Assembly: GCF_000230895.2 (NCBI RefSeq)
Contig: NC_016604.1
Location: forward strand, 2,542,001 to 2,606,000
DNA length: 64,000 bases
From: Mycolicibacterium rhodesiae NBB3
Lineage (GTDB): Bacteria > Actinomycetota > Actinomycetes > Mycobacteriales > Mycobacteriaceae
Direction of reading: 5' to 3'
The notes under the pieces are model-generated. The model made no database searches and was not told where the DNA came from. It saw only the letters and a program-made list of their open reading frames with translations. Position numbers and translations under genes: made by a program. Positions 27,603 to 36,084 of this stretch are shown here, piece after piece (positions within the stretch are counted from its first letter, which is position 1; each line of letters opens with the position of its first letter).

Positions 27603-28949
27603 TTATCCCATACGGCGCAACGGTGTTACCGTCTGCGCCTTTGTGCTTTTCGCGGGCTGCGCTGTCGGGTCGGGTAGTACGTTGCGGCCCGCTTCGTCAT
27701 CAGCGGGCATCCACTTGCCGTAGACGTTCAGCGTCAGCGTGTAGTGCTTGTGGCCCAACCACTCTGACACCTGCATGAAGTGCTTGCCGCTGCCGAGTTG
27801 CAGTGCGGCGAAGGTGTGCCGCAGGTCGTGCGTCCGCACATCGTCAAGGTCCATCGCAGCCAGGGCGGGGGAGAGCACCCGCTTGTGCAGCCCGTCGAGG
27901 TCCATCGGCTCTGACCAATCGAAGCGCGCCGCTGGTGTGCTGCCCTTCGGGTGATGCCCGCCGCGTAGCCGTCGTGGCCACAGCGGGGCGTCGGGGTTGC
28001 CGCTGTCGCCGTGCGTGTCCGTCAGGTAGTCGTGCAGCCGTCGCGCCAGCCAGGCCGGGAGGTCAACGCGTCGGCTGTTCTCGTCGCTGATTTCGGGCCT
28101 GCCCTTCAGCGGGCCGGTGTGCCATTGCGGCTCGTCTGCGCCTGGTGCCTTGCGTCGGTCCTTCGTCCGTTCGACGTGTAGCGTGCCGCCGTCAACGCCC
28201 TTTGGCCCGACAGTCAGCGTCACGTCGCGAACCTCAAGCCCCTGCGCCTCTGTCTTGCGTAGGCCGGTGTAGCACATGAAAAGCACCAACAGTTCGTACA
28301 GCGGGTCACGTTCGCCGACTGCCTGCGCCAGTTCGGCCACCTGTGCGGCGGTCATCGGGTGCGGCCTGCGGGCCGGTGCCTTCGGCTGTGCCCGCTTGTC
28401 AACGGCATTCGCCGGGTTCGCTGCCAGCGCGCCGTCGTGTGTGGCGTAGTCGAGCAGACGCGAAAGCATCTGCCATGCGAGCCGAATCGTGGAGCGTGCC
28501 GCTCCGCTAGCGTGTAGGTCAGCCAAGTATCGCTGGCAGTCCTTCCGTGTGATCGTCCCAATTGCTCTGTCTCCAAGGGCTTTCAACACGTGATTCTTCA
28601 CGTAGTCGCGGTAGACGACGACAGTTCGCGGCATCATCGCCCCAGAGGTCACCTTGAGTTCCTGAACTGTCAGCCATTCGGCGGCGTAGTCGCGCACCGT
28701 CCGCATTGCGGCCTTCTTCTGCTCAGCCAGGGCCGTTGTGCCGCCCGGTGTGCGTTTCGCGGCGTTGAGAGCATCCTGGCGGGCCTGCGCATCTGCGTAG
28801 ACGGTGTAGCTCTCCTGACGGCTGCGTTTCTTGCCGGGGATTGGTAGGCCGTTGGCGTCGGTAGCTGCCTCTGTCCACACGACTTCGTGCCGCTTGACCG
28901 GCTTGCCGTTTCGGCGGGCCGTCGTCTCATGCGTGCGTATGTACGCCAT
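27603..28949 (-). CDS. int: tyrosine-recombinase integrase
   Basis: 448 residues. An N-terminal arm-binding segment (MAYIRTHETTARRNGKPVKRHEV) is followed by a SAM-like core-binding domain (about 85-180) and the catalytic domain with Arg231 (CYTGLRKTEA), His374/Arg377 (THDLRHTFA), His400 (LGHKHY) and the Tyr410 nucleophile (LNVYGKW). It catalyses site-specific integration and excision. The ATG at 28949 directly follows a 41-residue membrane peptide gene (stop 1 bp before). The gene is the left-most of the element and points outward to attL, the usual phiRv/PICI arrangement. Confidence 0.93.
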   Translation of the reverse strand: MAYIRTHETTARRNGKPVKRHEVVWTEAATDANGLPIPGKKRSRQESYTVYADAQARQDALNAAKRTPGGTTALAEQKKAAMRTVRDYAAEWLTVQELKVTSGAMMPRTVVVYRDYVKNHVLKALGDRAIGTITRKDCQRYLADLHASGAARSTIRLAWQMLSRLLDYATHDGALAANPANAVDKRAQPKAPARRPHPMTAAQVAELAQAVGERDPLYELLVLFMCYTGLRKTEAQGLEVRDVTLTVGPKGVDGGTLHVERTKDRRKAPGADEPQWHTGPLKGRPEISDENSRRVDLPAWLARRLHDYLTDTHGDSGNPDAPLWPRRLRGGHHPKGSTPAARFDWSEPMDLDGLHKRVLSPALAAMDLDDVRTHDLRHTFAALQLGSGKHFMQVSEWLGHKHYTLTLNVYGKWMPADDEAGRNVLPDPTAQPAKSTKAQTVTPLRRMG

Positions 28950-28950
28950 G

Positions 28951-29076
28951 TCAAATCCTCTGTGCTCGTTGGGCTGTCGGGTAGACGGGCGGGTAGCAGT
29001 GCAGCGGCCATAGCTGCATAGCGACGAAGACGGCCAGGCCGAAGGCGAACGGGTGGCGGGCAATCAGGGCGCTCAT
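28951..29076 (-). CDS. 41-residue membrane peptide
   Basis: ATG at 29076 to TGA at 28951 encodes MSALIARHPFAFGLAVFVAM with a following PLHCYPPVYPTAQ tail. One hydrophobic segment (PFAFGLAVFVAMQLWPL) could span the membrane. The start overlaps the preceding gene's stop (ATGA) and its own stop abuts the integrase ATG, so it is embedded in a tight operon. No homologue is recognised. Confidence 0.6.
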   Translation of the reverse strand: MSALIARHPFAFGLAVFVAMQLWPLHCYPPVYPTAQRAQRI

Positions 29077-29312
29077 TGGTCAGCCCGCTTGTCGCGGGTG
29101 CTTGCCGCCTCCCACCCTTCGCTGATGATCTTCTGCGCCTGCTCTTCGCTGATGAGTCGTGGGCCGCCGTCGAACAGAACCTCCGACGCCGCCGTGTCCG
29201 TCTTGCCCCAAGTGCCGTCATATCGCAACACTTCGCCCACAGTGCCGACCCGTGGCGTTTCTTCGAACCGATAGAGGGTTCGTTCGACCCTGTTGCAGTA
29301 GTACTGCATCAC
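29073..29312 (-). CDS. small element-encoded protein of unknown function
   Basis: 79 residues from a GTG at 29312 that overlaps the serine recombinase stop by 4 bp (an ATG follows at 29309). It reads MMQYYCNRVERTLYRFEE then a VGTVGEVLRYDGTWGKTD strand-turn pattern and an acidic C-terminal helix SEEQAQKIISEGWEAA. It looks like a small alpha/beta phage protein. The chain of overlaps supports it as a real gene. Confidence 0.65.
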   Translation of the reverse strand: MMQYYCNRVERTLYRFEETPRVGTVGEVLRYDGTWGKTDTAASEVLFDGGPRLISEEQAQKIISEGWEAASTRDKRADQ

Positions 29313-29950
29313 GCAACCCCTTCCCGCCTCAGCATGTTGCGGACGGTGCTGTAGTGCCAGCGGTCAGCCTTCGGCGCGGGAACGCCATCGGCAGTCAGGC
29401 TGCTCGCAATCGCCTTAGCCCCCATGCCCTTACGCCGCAACTTCATAACGCGTGCAACAACGTCGCTCGGTATCTCGCTCGGCGTGCCTAGCTGTTTGCC
29501 CTCTTGCCGCGCTCTGATCAGCCCTTGCTTCGTGCGCTTGCTGATCAACTCGCGTTCCTCTTCGGCGACGAGCAGACGAGCGTGCGCGGTCAATTGGCTC
29601 ACGGTGTTGGTGTCTGTGCCGTCTAGTCCGACGATGCGCCAGCCTTCCGCCTTGGCATCGGCAACGAGCTTCGCGCCATCGGCCATGCTGCGGCTACTGC
29701 GGTCCAGCGTGTTGACGACGAGCACGTTCGCGATGCCCGCCTGTATCGCCTGCACAGCGGCGATGCGGCCATACAGCTTGTCGGTCTTCTTGCCGCTCAT
29801 CACGTCGGGTATCAGCGCGACAAGCTCTAGTCCGTTTGCAGCGCAGTAGTTTTCGATTTGCACACGCTGTGCCTCAAGTGAATACCCATGTTCTGCTTGA
29901 CGATTCGTGCTACACCGCACGTAGCCAATGGCCTTCGGTCGTATGTCCAT
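29309..29950 (-). CDS. serine recombinase (resolvase/invertase type)
   Basis: 213 residues. The N-terminal catalytic domain begins AIGYVRCSTNRQAEHGYSLEAQ with nucleophile Ser14, continues with VLVVNTLDRSSRSMAD (the conserved D-R-x-x-R), LVAEEERELISKRTKQGL, and ends in a short DNA-binding part (GMGAKAIASSLTADGVPAP). Its size is that of small resolvases and invertases, not of large phage integrases. It shares an operon with a tyrosine integrase, an unusual pairing; it may resolve replication dimers of the element or invert a segment. Confidence 0.9.
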   Translation of the reverse strand: MDIRPKAIGYVRCSTNRQAEHGYSLEAQRVQIENYCAANGLELVALIPDVMSGKKTDKLYGRIAAVQAIQAGIANVLVVNTLDRSSRSMADGAKLVADAKAEGWRIVGLDGTDTNTVSQLTAHARLLVAEEERELISKRTKQGLIRARQEGKQLGTPSEIPSDVVARVMKLRRKGMGAKAIASSLTADGVPAPKADRWHYSTVRNMLRREGVA

Positions 29951-30084
29951 CGTGTCCTCTCTCGGGGTTCGCGGGGGTACGTGACCCTCGTCGCGTACCT
30001 CGCTTGCCCCCGACTCTACGCCGCCCAGCACACCTTCTGCTAGAAAATCAGCCCAGTTCAGTAGGCATATCGCGTACCGTCCAG

Positions 30085-30363
30085 CTACCTGCGCATCAAC
30101 ACCTGGTCGGCCCAGTAGGTGCCTGTGCCGCCGTCCTCAAACCGCACGTCAAGCAGTAGTTCACCGGCATCGAAGGTCACCCGCTGCACGATGGCGGTCT
30201 GTCCGCTGTGCGGGTCGCGGGCGTCAAGCACCTGCACGCGTTCACCTCGGCCAGGCCATCCGCTCGTCGGGTTAGTCGCACGGCTTTCTCCGTGCACGGG
30301 TCCGCGCCACGGGTACGGCCAGCGTGACGGCTCTTCGGGGTAGCGCCAGTCAGGCACGGCCAC
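30085..30363 (-). CDS. small hypothetical protein of the element
   Basis: About 92 residues from GTG at 30363 (a GTG 6 bp further in is also possible), overlapping the stop of the preceding gene. It has a Pro/Trp-rich start (VAVPDWRYPEEPSRWPYPWRG) and a beta-strand-rich end (RVQVLDARDP, AIVQRVTFDAGELLLDVRFEDGG, WADQVL) that could form a small SH3-like barrel. No function known. Confidence 0.55.
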   Translation of the reverse strand: MAVPDWRYPEEPSRWPYPWRGPVHGESRATNPTSGWPGRGERVQVLDARDPHSGQTAIVQRVTFDAGELLLDVRFEDGGTGTYWADQVLMRR

Positions 30364-31051
30364 GCCTGCGTCGTGCTGGCGGGCGTATGCCGTCGCGGGC
30401 AAGGTCCGCGTTCGCGGCCTCTAGCGTCTGTAGCTCGGTGCTGGGTCGTCGTTGGGGCGATGGCTTCTCATTGCGCCACGGTGGCGGGCGCTTACGCGCA
30501 TCGCCTTCGTTGGCCGGTGCCGTGGGCGCATATGGGCGCTCAGCGCCAGCAGCGGGCACGTCTACGACTTCGGCGTCCATGATTTCAGCGGTGGCCGGTG
30601 CCAGGGCGGGCGGTGCGGGCAGCGACGGTGCTGGCGCACGTGTGCCATCGCGACGAAGGCCGCGATCAATGCCGGTGAAAATCTTCTGAAATGGCTTCAA
30701 CCCAACCTCAACTTCTACAGCGGTCTTCGGGTTCAAACCTGCACGGTCCAAGGCATCCCTGACGGCAGCCAGGCGGACGGCTTCGCTTTCGGCGCTTGTA
30801 GCGATTCCGAGTAGTTCCATCGAGAGCCGGTCGGCAGCACGTTCGATCCGCTCGCGGGCCTTGCGCTTGACGCTGGCAGTCGAGCCGCCGTGTGTCGGGC
30901 AGACCGTACTGCCCTTAATTGCCCATCGCTTGCACCGCTTCCCGGTACGGCTGCTCTTGGCCACACAGCGCCGCAAGGGGTTGCCACGGTTCCACTCATC
31001 GGCGAATACGACGGGTTCATCGTTCGATGCGTCAGTGCTCGACATTGTCAT
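30350..31051 (-). CDS. zinc-finger-like phage protein with CPTHGG motif
   Basis: 233 residues. Near the N-terminus, RCVAKSSRTGKRCKRWAIKG followed by VCPTHGG is a compact Cys/His cluster (C, C, C-x2-H) seen in many actinophage and satellite proteins near packaging or replication genes. A helical stretch follows (RKARERIERAADRLSMELLGIA) and then a low-complexity Pro/Ala/Arg tail. A small-terminase-like or DNA-binding role is possible, but I cannot show it. Confidence 0.6.
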   Translation of the reverse strand: MTMSSTDASNDEPVVFADEWNRGNPLRRCVAKSSRTGKRCKRWAIKGSTVCPTHGGSTASVKRKARERIERAADRLSMELLGIATSAESEAVRLAAVRDALDRAGLNPKTAVEVEVGLKPFQKIFTGIDRGLRRDGTRAPAPSLPAPPALAPATAEIMDAEVVDVPAAGAERPYAPTAPANEGDARKRPPPWRNEKPSPQRRPSTELQTLEAANADLARDGIRPPARRRRGRA

Positions 31052-31118
31052 GTCCTGCTCCTACTTCTTCAGATCAAATCGGTTACCAAAGCTGCCAGCG
31101 GAGTGCACGATTAGAGGC

Positions 31119-31613
31119 ATGGGATGGGGACAACAGCTCGACACGGAAGTGCTCGCCGCCGATCTTGGCGACTTCATCGTGGGCCTGCCCGCAGGCTTCC
31201 TGCTCTTTCTCTTCGCTTTGTGGGTCATCATCGCGTTAATCGCGCGGGCAGTTGCCCCGAACGATCGACGCACCACATTCTTCTGGTTGACGCTCATTTT
31301 CGGGTTCGTCGGCGTCTGGGCCGCAGCGGTTGCTTCACCTCGTGCGCCTCGTCCGCCGCTCGGCAGGAAACAGGTGTTGTGCTTGCGCTGTATGGCCCCA
31401 CAGAACATTCTCGAAAGTGCGACCGAGATGACATGCTGGCGATGCGGTGAGCGAGCGACGACCATGCCACCGCAGCCAGGCCTGAGTGGCAAATTCGCGC
31501 AGACCCGAGCGAGCAAGCCAGGCTTCCTTGGCGGCCTCGATTGGAGCAGTCCGTTCACCACACGCGCCGAGCCTGATCCGCCACCCGACGACGACAACCG
31601 GTTGTTCCGTTAG
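31119..31613 (+). CDS. two-helix membrane protein with C-terminal zinc ribbon
   Basis: 164 residues. Two membrane segments (IVGLPAGFLLFLFALWVIIALI and TFFWLTLIFGFVGVWAAAVA) are followed by a CxxC...CxxC ribbon (LCLRCMAP...TCWRCGER) and a disordered, acidic C-terminus. It is transcribed opposite to most of the element and divergent from the CPTHGG gene, which marks it as possible cargo rather than part of the replication module. Confidence 0.65.
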   Translation: MGWGQQLDTEVLAADLGDFIVGLPAGFLLFLFALWVIIALIARAVAPNDRRTTFFWLTLIFGFVGVWAAAVASPRAPRPPLGRKQVLCLRCMAPQNILESATEMTCWRCGERATTMPPQPGLSGKFAQTRASKPGFLGGLDWSSPFTTRAEPDPPPDDDNRLFR

Positions 31614-32035
31614 CACGGTCGGCCCGCCTTCGGCCTCGTCGTCGCACCACACCCGTTGCGGTAAGGCCGGTTTGGTCCACGCCGCACACCAGCCGGCTGG
31701 TTCCCATAGGGCACCTCGGGCGGGCTGTAGCAGTTCGTCATCGGTTTGATCCCTCTGTTTGCTTAGGCCAACCTGTCGGATCGAACATGTCGCCTATAGC
31801 ACCCGACAGGTTCAACATGTTGAACCCTGTCGGGTAGCTACCGTTAGGCCAACATGTCGAACATGTCGGCACCCGACAGGTTCATTCCCGCAGTTGAACC
31901 TTTGTGCGGCAACACGTTCCGACAGGTTCGACATGTTGGGCGACAGGTTCTACCCGGTTTGCGGGGCAACATGTCGGCAACCTGTCGGCCTGACCTGCCG
32001 GTTGCGGCCTGAAAGTGTTTGCTGTGCCACGTCGT
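31614..32035. other. 422-bp noncoding region containing the repeat array
   Basis: No protein gene is credible here. The left third shows nothing notable; the rest is the repeat array at 31767-32008, which ends 28 bp before the stop of the replication gene. Confidence 0.7.
31767..32008. repeat. dense AAC(C/A)TGTCGG repeat array, candidate replication origin
   Basis: Within about 240 bp there are some thirteen copies, in both orientations, of a decamer close to AACCTGTCGG or AACATGTCGG (for example at 31770, 31784, 31804, 31826, 31849, 31859, 31874, 31920, 31928, 31942, 31968 and 31980). One stretch, 31801-31835, is an almost perfect palindrome with arms ACCCGACAGG and CCTGTCGGGT around TTCAACATGTTGAA. 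The array lies next to the stop of a Prim-Pol/RepA-type gene. Iteron-like origin, partition site or repressor operator cluster are the options; origin is the most likely from context. Confidence 0.8.
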
Positions 32036-34264
32036 CTAGCTCCACGTCTGCCGGTCCTTCTCAAGCGTCTTGGCGCCGTCGCCGGGTATCCACACCTGCC
32101 GGGTGACCGTCTTGCCGTCCGCACCCTCTGGCCGTGTCATGCGCACCTGCGTGATAAGTCCTCGCTCTTGAGCTTCCGCCCACACTCCACTCCACGTTGC
32201 CTTGCTCAGCGCGGTAGCTGCCCTCAGCGCTTCAAGGCACTCGCTCTTCGTCATCTTCGGGTGATCGCGCACGAAGTCGCGAATATATGCAAGCCGGTCT
32301 TCGTTGGTTTCGAGGATTACTCGCGGCTTCTGCTTATCGGCATTTGATGCCGTGGCGGGTCGTACGTCCCAATGGATTTCCCCAACATGTGCGCCTAGGT
32401 CGTGATCGAACGCTCCGAGGTGCCAGTCCACATGCCATTCCGTCCCACCCCACTGCCGACTGCTGAAGGCCGTCTGTAGGTAAAAGTCGCCGTTTGGCAC
32501 ATCGCCCGCGCTGCGGTGATAGCGCGTGATCCAACTGTCGGCGTTCTCCGCTTGACCCGCCATTGAGATGTTGTCTAGGTCATGGGTCTTCGCGGACGTG
32601 GAGCGGTAGTGGTCCGTCAACAGCGACGTTGCGCCTTCGCACTCGGCTCGGATGAACTTGTGATAGTCGTCAATCAACTGCCCGCGTTCGTAGAGGTTCC
32701 CCGGTTGCACGTCGGCAGGGTGGAAGTTGTAAAAGCTCTCGATCAGCACAACGTCGGGCTGGTACCTGTCGAGCAAGGTCAAGACACTCGACCGAAATGC
32801 GGGGCCGTCAATCGGCGCGGCACCGAACGCGAGAACCAACGGGGTGTTGGGATCTCGGACGAGCTCGTTGAGGTCGATCCCGTAGGCACGCGCCAGCCTC
32901 AGCAGCGTCCGCCGCACAGGTGCCTCGCCGCCCTCACCGACGATATACAGCACTTTCCGCGCCTTCGGAACACTGAACGCTTCGCACCGGTACAGATTCG
33001 TTGCCGTCGCGATGGACAACGCCATTGCGCCGTTGTCGTGCGTCTTCAGCGACTTCTTTGGTCCAGCGTTCACTCCGAACGTGTCGGCGGTGAGCGCCTT
33101 GCGGATGACGAACTCTGGCGGGGCGACGGCCTGCGTCCACTCGGACGGCTCAAACACCTTGAAGATGATGTTCCCGCCCGCACTTGTTGGCTCGTCTGCC
33201 TCTTCGCGTGTGATCCGTACCCGTCCGCCGTTGCGGTTCAGACAACGCAGTGCGTGGAACACATCTGGGCGACAACGCTTCGCAGCCCAAGACACCAGGC
33301 GGTCGAATTCCCCATCGTCGCTTGCGCGGCTCGGGTCTGACTTGCGTAGCTCGCTCAGTTCGCCGTCGATGACGGCCAGGGCAGTCTCAGCGCCGGGTAA
33401 TCGCGCCGCGCCGTATTCGACTAGCTGGCGCACGTGTTGCCGGGTGCGATCGTGACGGCTGCCATTGCGGCCTGAGAGGTCCGTTAGCGCGTGCATGAGC
33501 CGTTCCCGCACTAGGTGGCTCATCGGGCCTTCGGGCATCGCTTGCAGCCACGTCCGCGCTTGCTCATCAGACACCAGGGATGCCAACTTGCCGTGATCTT
33601 CGGCAACGTGCTCAGCCTCCAACGCTTCCGGCAACGTGGCCCACTGCTCGGCGGGTATCGGACCGTCAGCCTCAGCGGTGATACCGGTCGTCGGGCTACC
33701 CCAGCCCCACCGTTGCGGCTTGCCAGTGTCGGGGTTGATGCCGACGTGCAGATAGCGGTAATCCCAAGAGACAGTTTCGACGCCGGGGCAGATGACGCCG
33801 CGAAGCTCCACACCAGGCGTGCCGTTGTAGAGGTACTTCGCGCTGCCGTCGTCGCGGTGATAGATCGCCGCCGTGACCGGGTACTCGCAGCCGGTGCGCT
33901 CTTCGATTTCACGCAAGCCCTCGACAGCCGCACCAGCAAGCCGGTCACCTTTGGCGTAGTTGTCAACGTCCACACCCTGCTGACCGTCTTGCAGCACAAT
34001 CGCTGGTCCGTAATCACCATGAGTGCGTTGCCATTCGGCGCTCTGTTCGGTGGACACGTCCAAGTGTCCGTTGCCGTCCTTATTCCCCGTGTATCCGGTC
34101 GGCGGCGGTGTCTTTCGACCAGCGGGTATAGGAATGATGTTGGTGAAACCGGCATTTCGCAGGACCGGCACATCATTTCGATACGTACCGTCCAACACAT
34201 GTCCGTTGTATCTGGGTGGGTCCGCCGACTGTCGGGGGCCATCGGTGTCCGCTAGGCTCGTCAT
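32036..34264 (-). CDS. replication protein: Prim-Pol plus RepA-like ATPase
   Basis: 742 residues. The N-terminal part (about 30-200) is a bifunctional primase-polymerase: IPIPAGRKTPPPTGYTG and the metal motif GVDVDNY (Asp99, Asp101). A RepA-type hexameric ATPase follows, with a P-loop variant GPKKSLKT (401-408), VLYIVGEGGEAPVRRT, Walker B VVLIESFYNF and LLTDHYRST. The C-terminus looks like a winged helix (LSKATWSGVWAEAQERGLI). This domain set replicates phage satellites and small plasmids by priming and unwinding at an iteron origin. The ATG at 34264 is preferred over the one 15 bp upstream. Confidence 0.85.
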   Translation of the reverse strand: MTSLADTDGPRQSADPPRYNGHVLDGTYRNDVPVLRNAGFTNIIPIPAGRKTPPPTGYTGNKDGNGHLDVSTEQSAEWQRTHGDYGPAIVLQDGQQGVDVDNYAKGDRLAGAAVEGLREIEERTGCEYPVTAAIYHRDDGSAKYLYNGTPGVELRGVICPGVETVSWDYRYLHVGINPDTGKPQRWGWGSPTTGITAEADGPIPAEQWATLPEALEAEHVAEDHGKLASLVSDEQARTWLQAMPEGPMSHLVRERLMHALTDLSGRNGSRHDRTRQHVRQLVEYGAARLPGAETALAVIDGELSELRKSDPSRASDDGEFDRLVSWAAKRCRPDVFHALRCLNRNGGRVRITREEADEPTSAGGNIIFKVFEPSEWTQAVAPPEFVIRKALTADTFGVNAGPKKSLKTHDNGAMALSIATATNLYRCEAFSVPKARKVLYIVGEGGEAPVRRTLLRLARAYGIDLNELVRDPNTPLVLAFGAAPIDGPAFRSSVLTLLDRYQPDVVLIESFYNFHPADVQPGNLYERGQLIDDYHKFIRAECEGATSLLTDHYRSTSAKTHDLDNISMAGQAENADSWITRYHRSAGDVPNGDFYLQTAFSSRQWGGTEWHVDWHLGAFDHDLGAHVGEIHWDVRPATASNADKQKPRVILETNEDRLAYIRDFVRDHPKMTKSECLEALRAATALSKATWSGVWAEAQERGLITQVRMTRPEGADGKTVTRQVWIPGDGAKTLEKDRQTWS

Positions 34265-34336
34265 GCAATCGTCTTTCAAGTGATCGGTTGTCCGCCCTCG
34301 GTGTCGTGATCCGGCACCGGGGGCAATCTCTTTTGA

Positions 34337-34552
34337 TCAGGCGGATACTTTCGGATCAACGACGCATGATGCGGCGAACTCCAACACGTCATCCCAACTC
34401 GTGTAGCGGCTTCGGCCGATCTGAATGTGCCGTATCCGGCCTTCGGCGATGGCGTCGCGGATCGCGCGCGGATACACCGGCATGGCCAGGTGCTCAGACA
34501 GCTTCTCGCTGATCGGCACCGGCTTAAGCGGAATGTCGTAGACCTTCTGCAT
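34337..34552 (-). CDS. excisionase-like helix-turn-helix protein
   Basis: 71 residues starting MQKVYDIPLKPVPISEKLSEHL. VYPRAIRDAIAEGRIRHIQIGRSRYTSWDDVLEF is a winged-helix/AlpA-type layout with a typical R-Y-x-x-W-x-D-x-x-EF ending. Such proteins bend att DNA for excision or activate satellite genes. It sits directly upstream of the replication gene in the same direction, like the xis-rep order of phiRv elements. The inner ATG is chosen as better fitting the family length. Confidence 0.7.
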   Translation of the reverse strand: MQKVYDIPLKPVPISEKLSEHLAMPVYPRAIRDAIAEGRIRHIQIGRSRYTSWDDVLEFAASCVVDPKVSA

Positions 34553-34715
34553 TGTGTCGTCCTTCGGGGCGTATCGGTTCGGCGCGGCTCGCCGTGACAC
34601 TGACGATACGCCGGATCGAAGAACCGACGCAGTTTCAATGCCGTTGTGCAAGTGGCCCTTTCAGGGCTACAAGACATTGGCATGGATAAAACTCAGCACC
34701 GCGAGATTCTTGGTA

Positions 34716-35072
34716 CTATCCGCCGCTCAGTTCGGCACCTGGTGGCTCTGGTTGGGCGCCGGCTGGTGCACCTGTTGGTGTGCCTGGGCGTTGGATACCT
34801 AGCCGCTCATCGATCTTGTCCAGCAGGGCGCGGTGCATGGCCAACAGTTCATCGGTCGTCGGCTCGGGGTAGTGCTCATTCGCCCGCGCCAGCCTCGCCG
34901 CGATCACGGCCCGCTGGTTCGCCAACTGCACGGCGGTGTCCGCCGCAAGCTGTCGCCGTCGCTGTGCCGCAGCAGCCCTCAGCGCCGACGTATTGGGGTT
35001 CGGCGTGATCTTGCCGCTAGGGCCGCGCCGCATGCGACCAGCGAGGGTCTTCGCAGAACGTCGCCTAGGCAT
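34716..35072 (-). CDS. hypothetical basic/helical protein of the element
   Basis: 118 residues from the ATG at 35072, overlapping the preceding gene by 8 bp. The N-terminus is strongly basic (MPRRRSAKTLAGRMRRGPSG), the middle is one long helix (RAAAAQRRRQLAADTAVQLANQRAVIAARLARA) and the end is Pro-rich. It could bind nucleic acid or be a small structural protein. No family recognised. Confidence 0.6.
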   Translation of the reverse strand: MPRRRSAKTLAGRMRRGPSGKITPNPNTSALRAAAAQRRRQLAADTAVQLANQRAVIAARLARANEHYPEPTTDELLAMHRALLDKIDERLGIQRPGTPTGAPAGAQPEPPGAELSGG

Positions 35073-35691
35073 TGCGCGCCCACCGCGGGATCGGCGGGTT
35101 AGCCCACGCAGCTTCGACGGCTGCGGCGTAGTTGGCATCAAAGGTGCGGTGCAATGCCCGTCTGCACGTCGGGCAAGCCTCAAACCAGATTTGGAACTGT
35201 CCGCGCACAACGGGGATGAATGTCCCCAAATCAGTGACGGGGCATGGGGGCACGTCGCACACTCTGATGTTGCAATGCCCAGTCGGCCACTGCGCCCACA
35301 GCCAGCACTGCATTGATTCGGCATCGCGGAACACATGCAGCACGTCGGGTGCACTGACGAAGTGAACGAACAGCAATGACTGCCGGTGCGGATCGTCAGG
35401 ACTGTAGGGCAGCGCATCGGGTGGACAGTGGTCTATGTGCGCCAGGTCGGGGGAAGTCTGTAGTCGGTGCATCACTTCATCGGCACGCCTCGCCATGTGC
35501 GGCATCAGCGTCGGGTCGAACAGGTGCCCGCAGTCGCGGCCTGACCCGAATCCAGGCCACGTCATCGATGCGGCCCGCGCTGTCTCGCGGACAGCGGCCA
35601 CGTGTTGCTCAGCGTCCGCACGGACGACAGCGCGCCCCGCTGGCGTAACGGCGTACCGCGAACCGGGCCACAGTTCTACGCGGTCATTCAC
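35065..35691 (-). CDS. hypothetical Cys/His-rich protein of the element
   Basis: 208 residues from a GTG at 35691, well placed after an AAGGAGA box and overlapping the upstream gene by 8 bp. Cys/His pairs (DCGHLF, DHCPPD, CDVPPCPVTD, ACPTCRRALH) could bind zinc. An N-terminal ELWPGSRYAVTPAGRAVV strand pattern recalls a small wing. The overlaps with both neighbours indicate one transcript. Function unknown. Confidence 0.6.
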   Translation of the reverse strand: MNDRVELWPGSRYAVTPAGRAVVRADAEQHVAAVRETARAASMTWPGFGSGRDCGHLFDPTLMPHMARRADEVMHRLQTSPDLAHIDHCPPDALPYSPDDPHRQSLLFVHFVSAPDVLHVFRDAESMQCWLWAQWPTGHCNIRVCDVPPCPVTDLGTFIPVVRGQFQIWFEACPTCRRALHRTFDANYAAAVEAAWANPPIPRWARNA

Positions 35692-35929
35692 TTTGGTCTC
35701 CTTGGCCCATGACCCACTCGTAAAGGTCTGCGGTCGAAAAGAACAGCGCACCTGCGATCTTCGTGCGCGGCACGCGCTTCGCGTTGCACTGCGTCAGGAA
35801 GTAGTTATAGGTGATCCTCACGCCTAGCATTTCGGTAATCCATTGGTGTGCTTCGTGTTTGCCTTTGAGCGTCGGCACCTTCGATAGTTCGACACCGACA
35901 GGCGGGGATAGCGCCATAGTTCGTGACAT
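35684..35929 (-). CDS. small helix-turn-helix-like protein of the element
   Basis: About 81 residues from the ATG at 35929 (another ATG at 35917). KHEAHQWITEMLGVRITYNYFLTQCNAKRVPRTKIAGALFFSTADLYEWVMG has the size and closing F-x-x-x-D-L-x-x-W pattern of excisionase/repressor-type winged-helix proteins. It faces the capsid-like gene across a short divergent region and could regulate it. No ribosome-binding site decides between the starts. Confidence 0.55.
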   Translation of the reverse strand: MSRTMALSPPVGVELSKVPTLKGKHEAHQWITEMLGVRITYNYFLTQCNAKRVPRTKIAGALFFSTADLYEWVMGQGDQSE

Positions 35930-36084
35930 AGAGCGAACATTACGCCGAATCCGGCCTTGATGCGTTTTCACATCAACCGCACGCAGATCGGAGGCCGATT
36001 GCACCACAACAACATTGGTTTATAAGCCGAGGCAACAGGCGCATTTCAAGCGTAGTCTCAGCGCAACAGACGTAGGAGGTTGCG

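Noticed and set aside
31767..32008. Repeat array considered as a CRISPR
   Set aside because: Repeat units are about 10 bp, in both orientations, with no regular spacers and no cas genes.
32582..33340. Plus-strand open frame inside the replication gene
   Set aside because: Shadow of the Prim-Pol/RepA frame; no start signal and low-complexity content.
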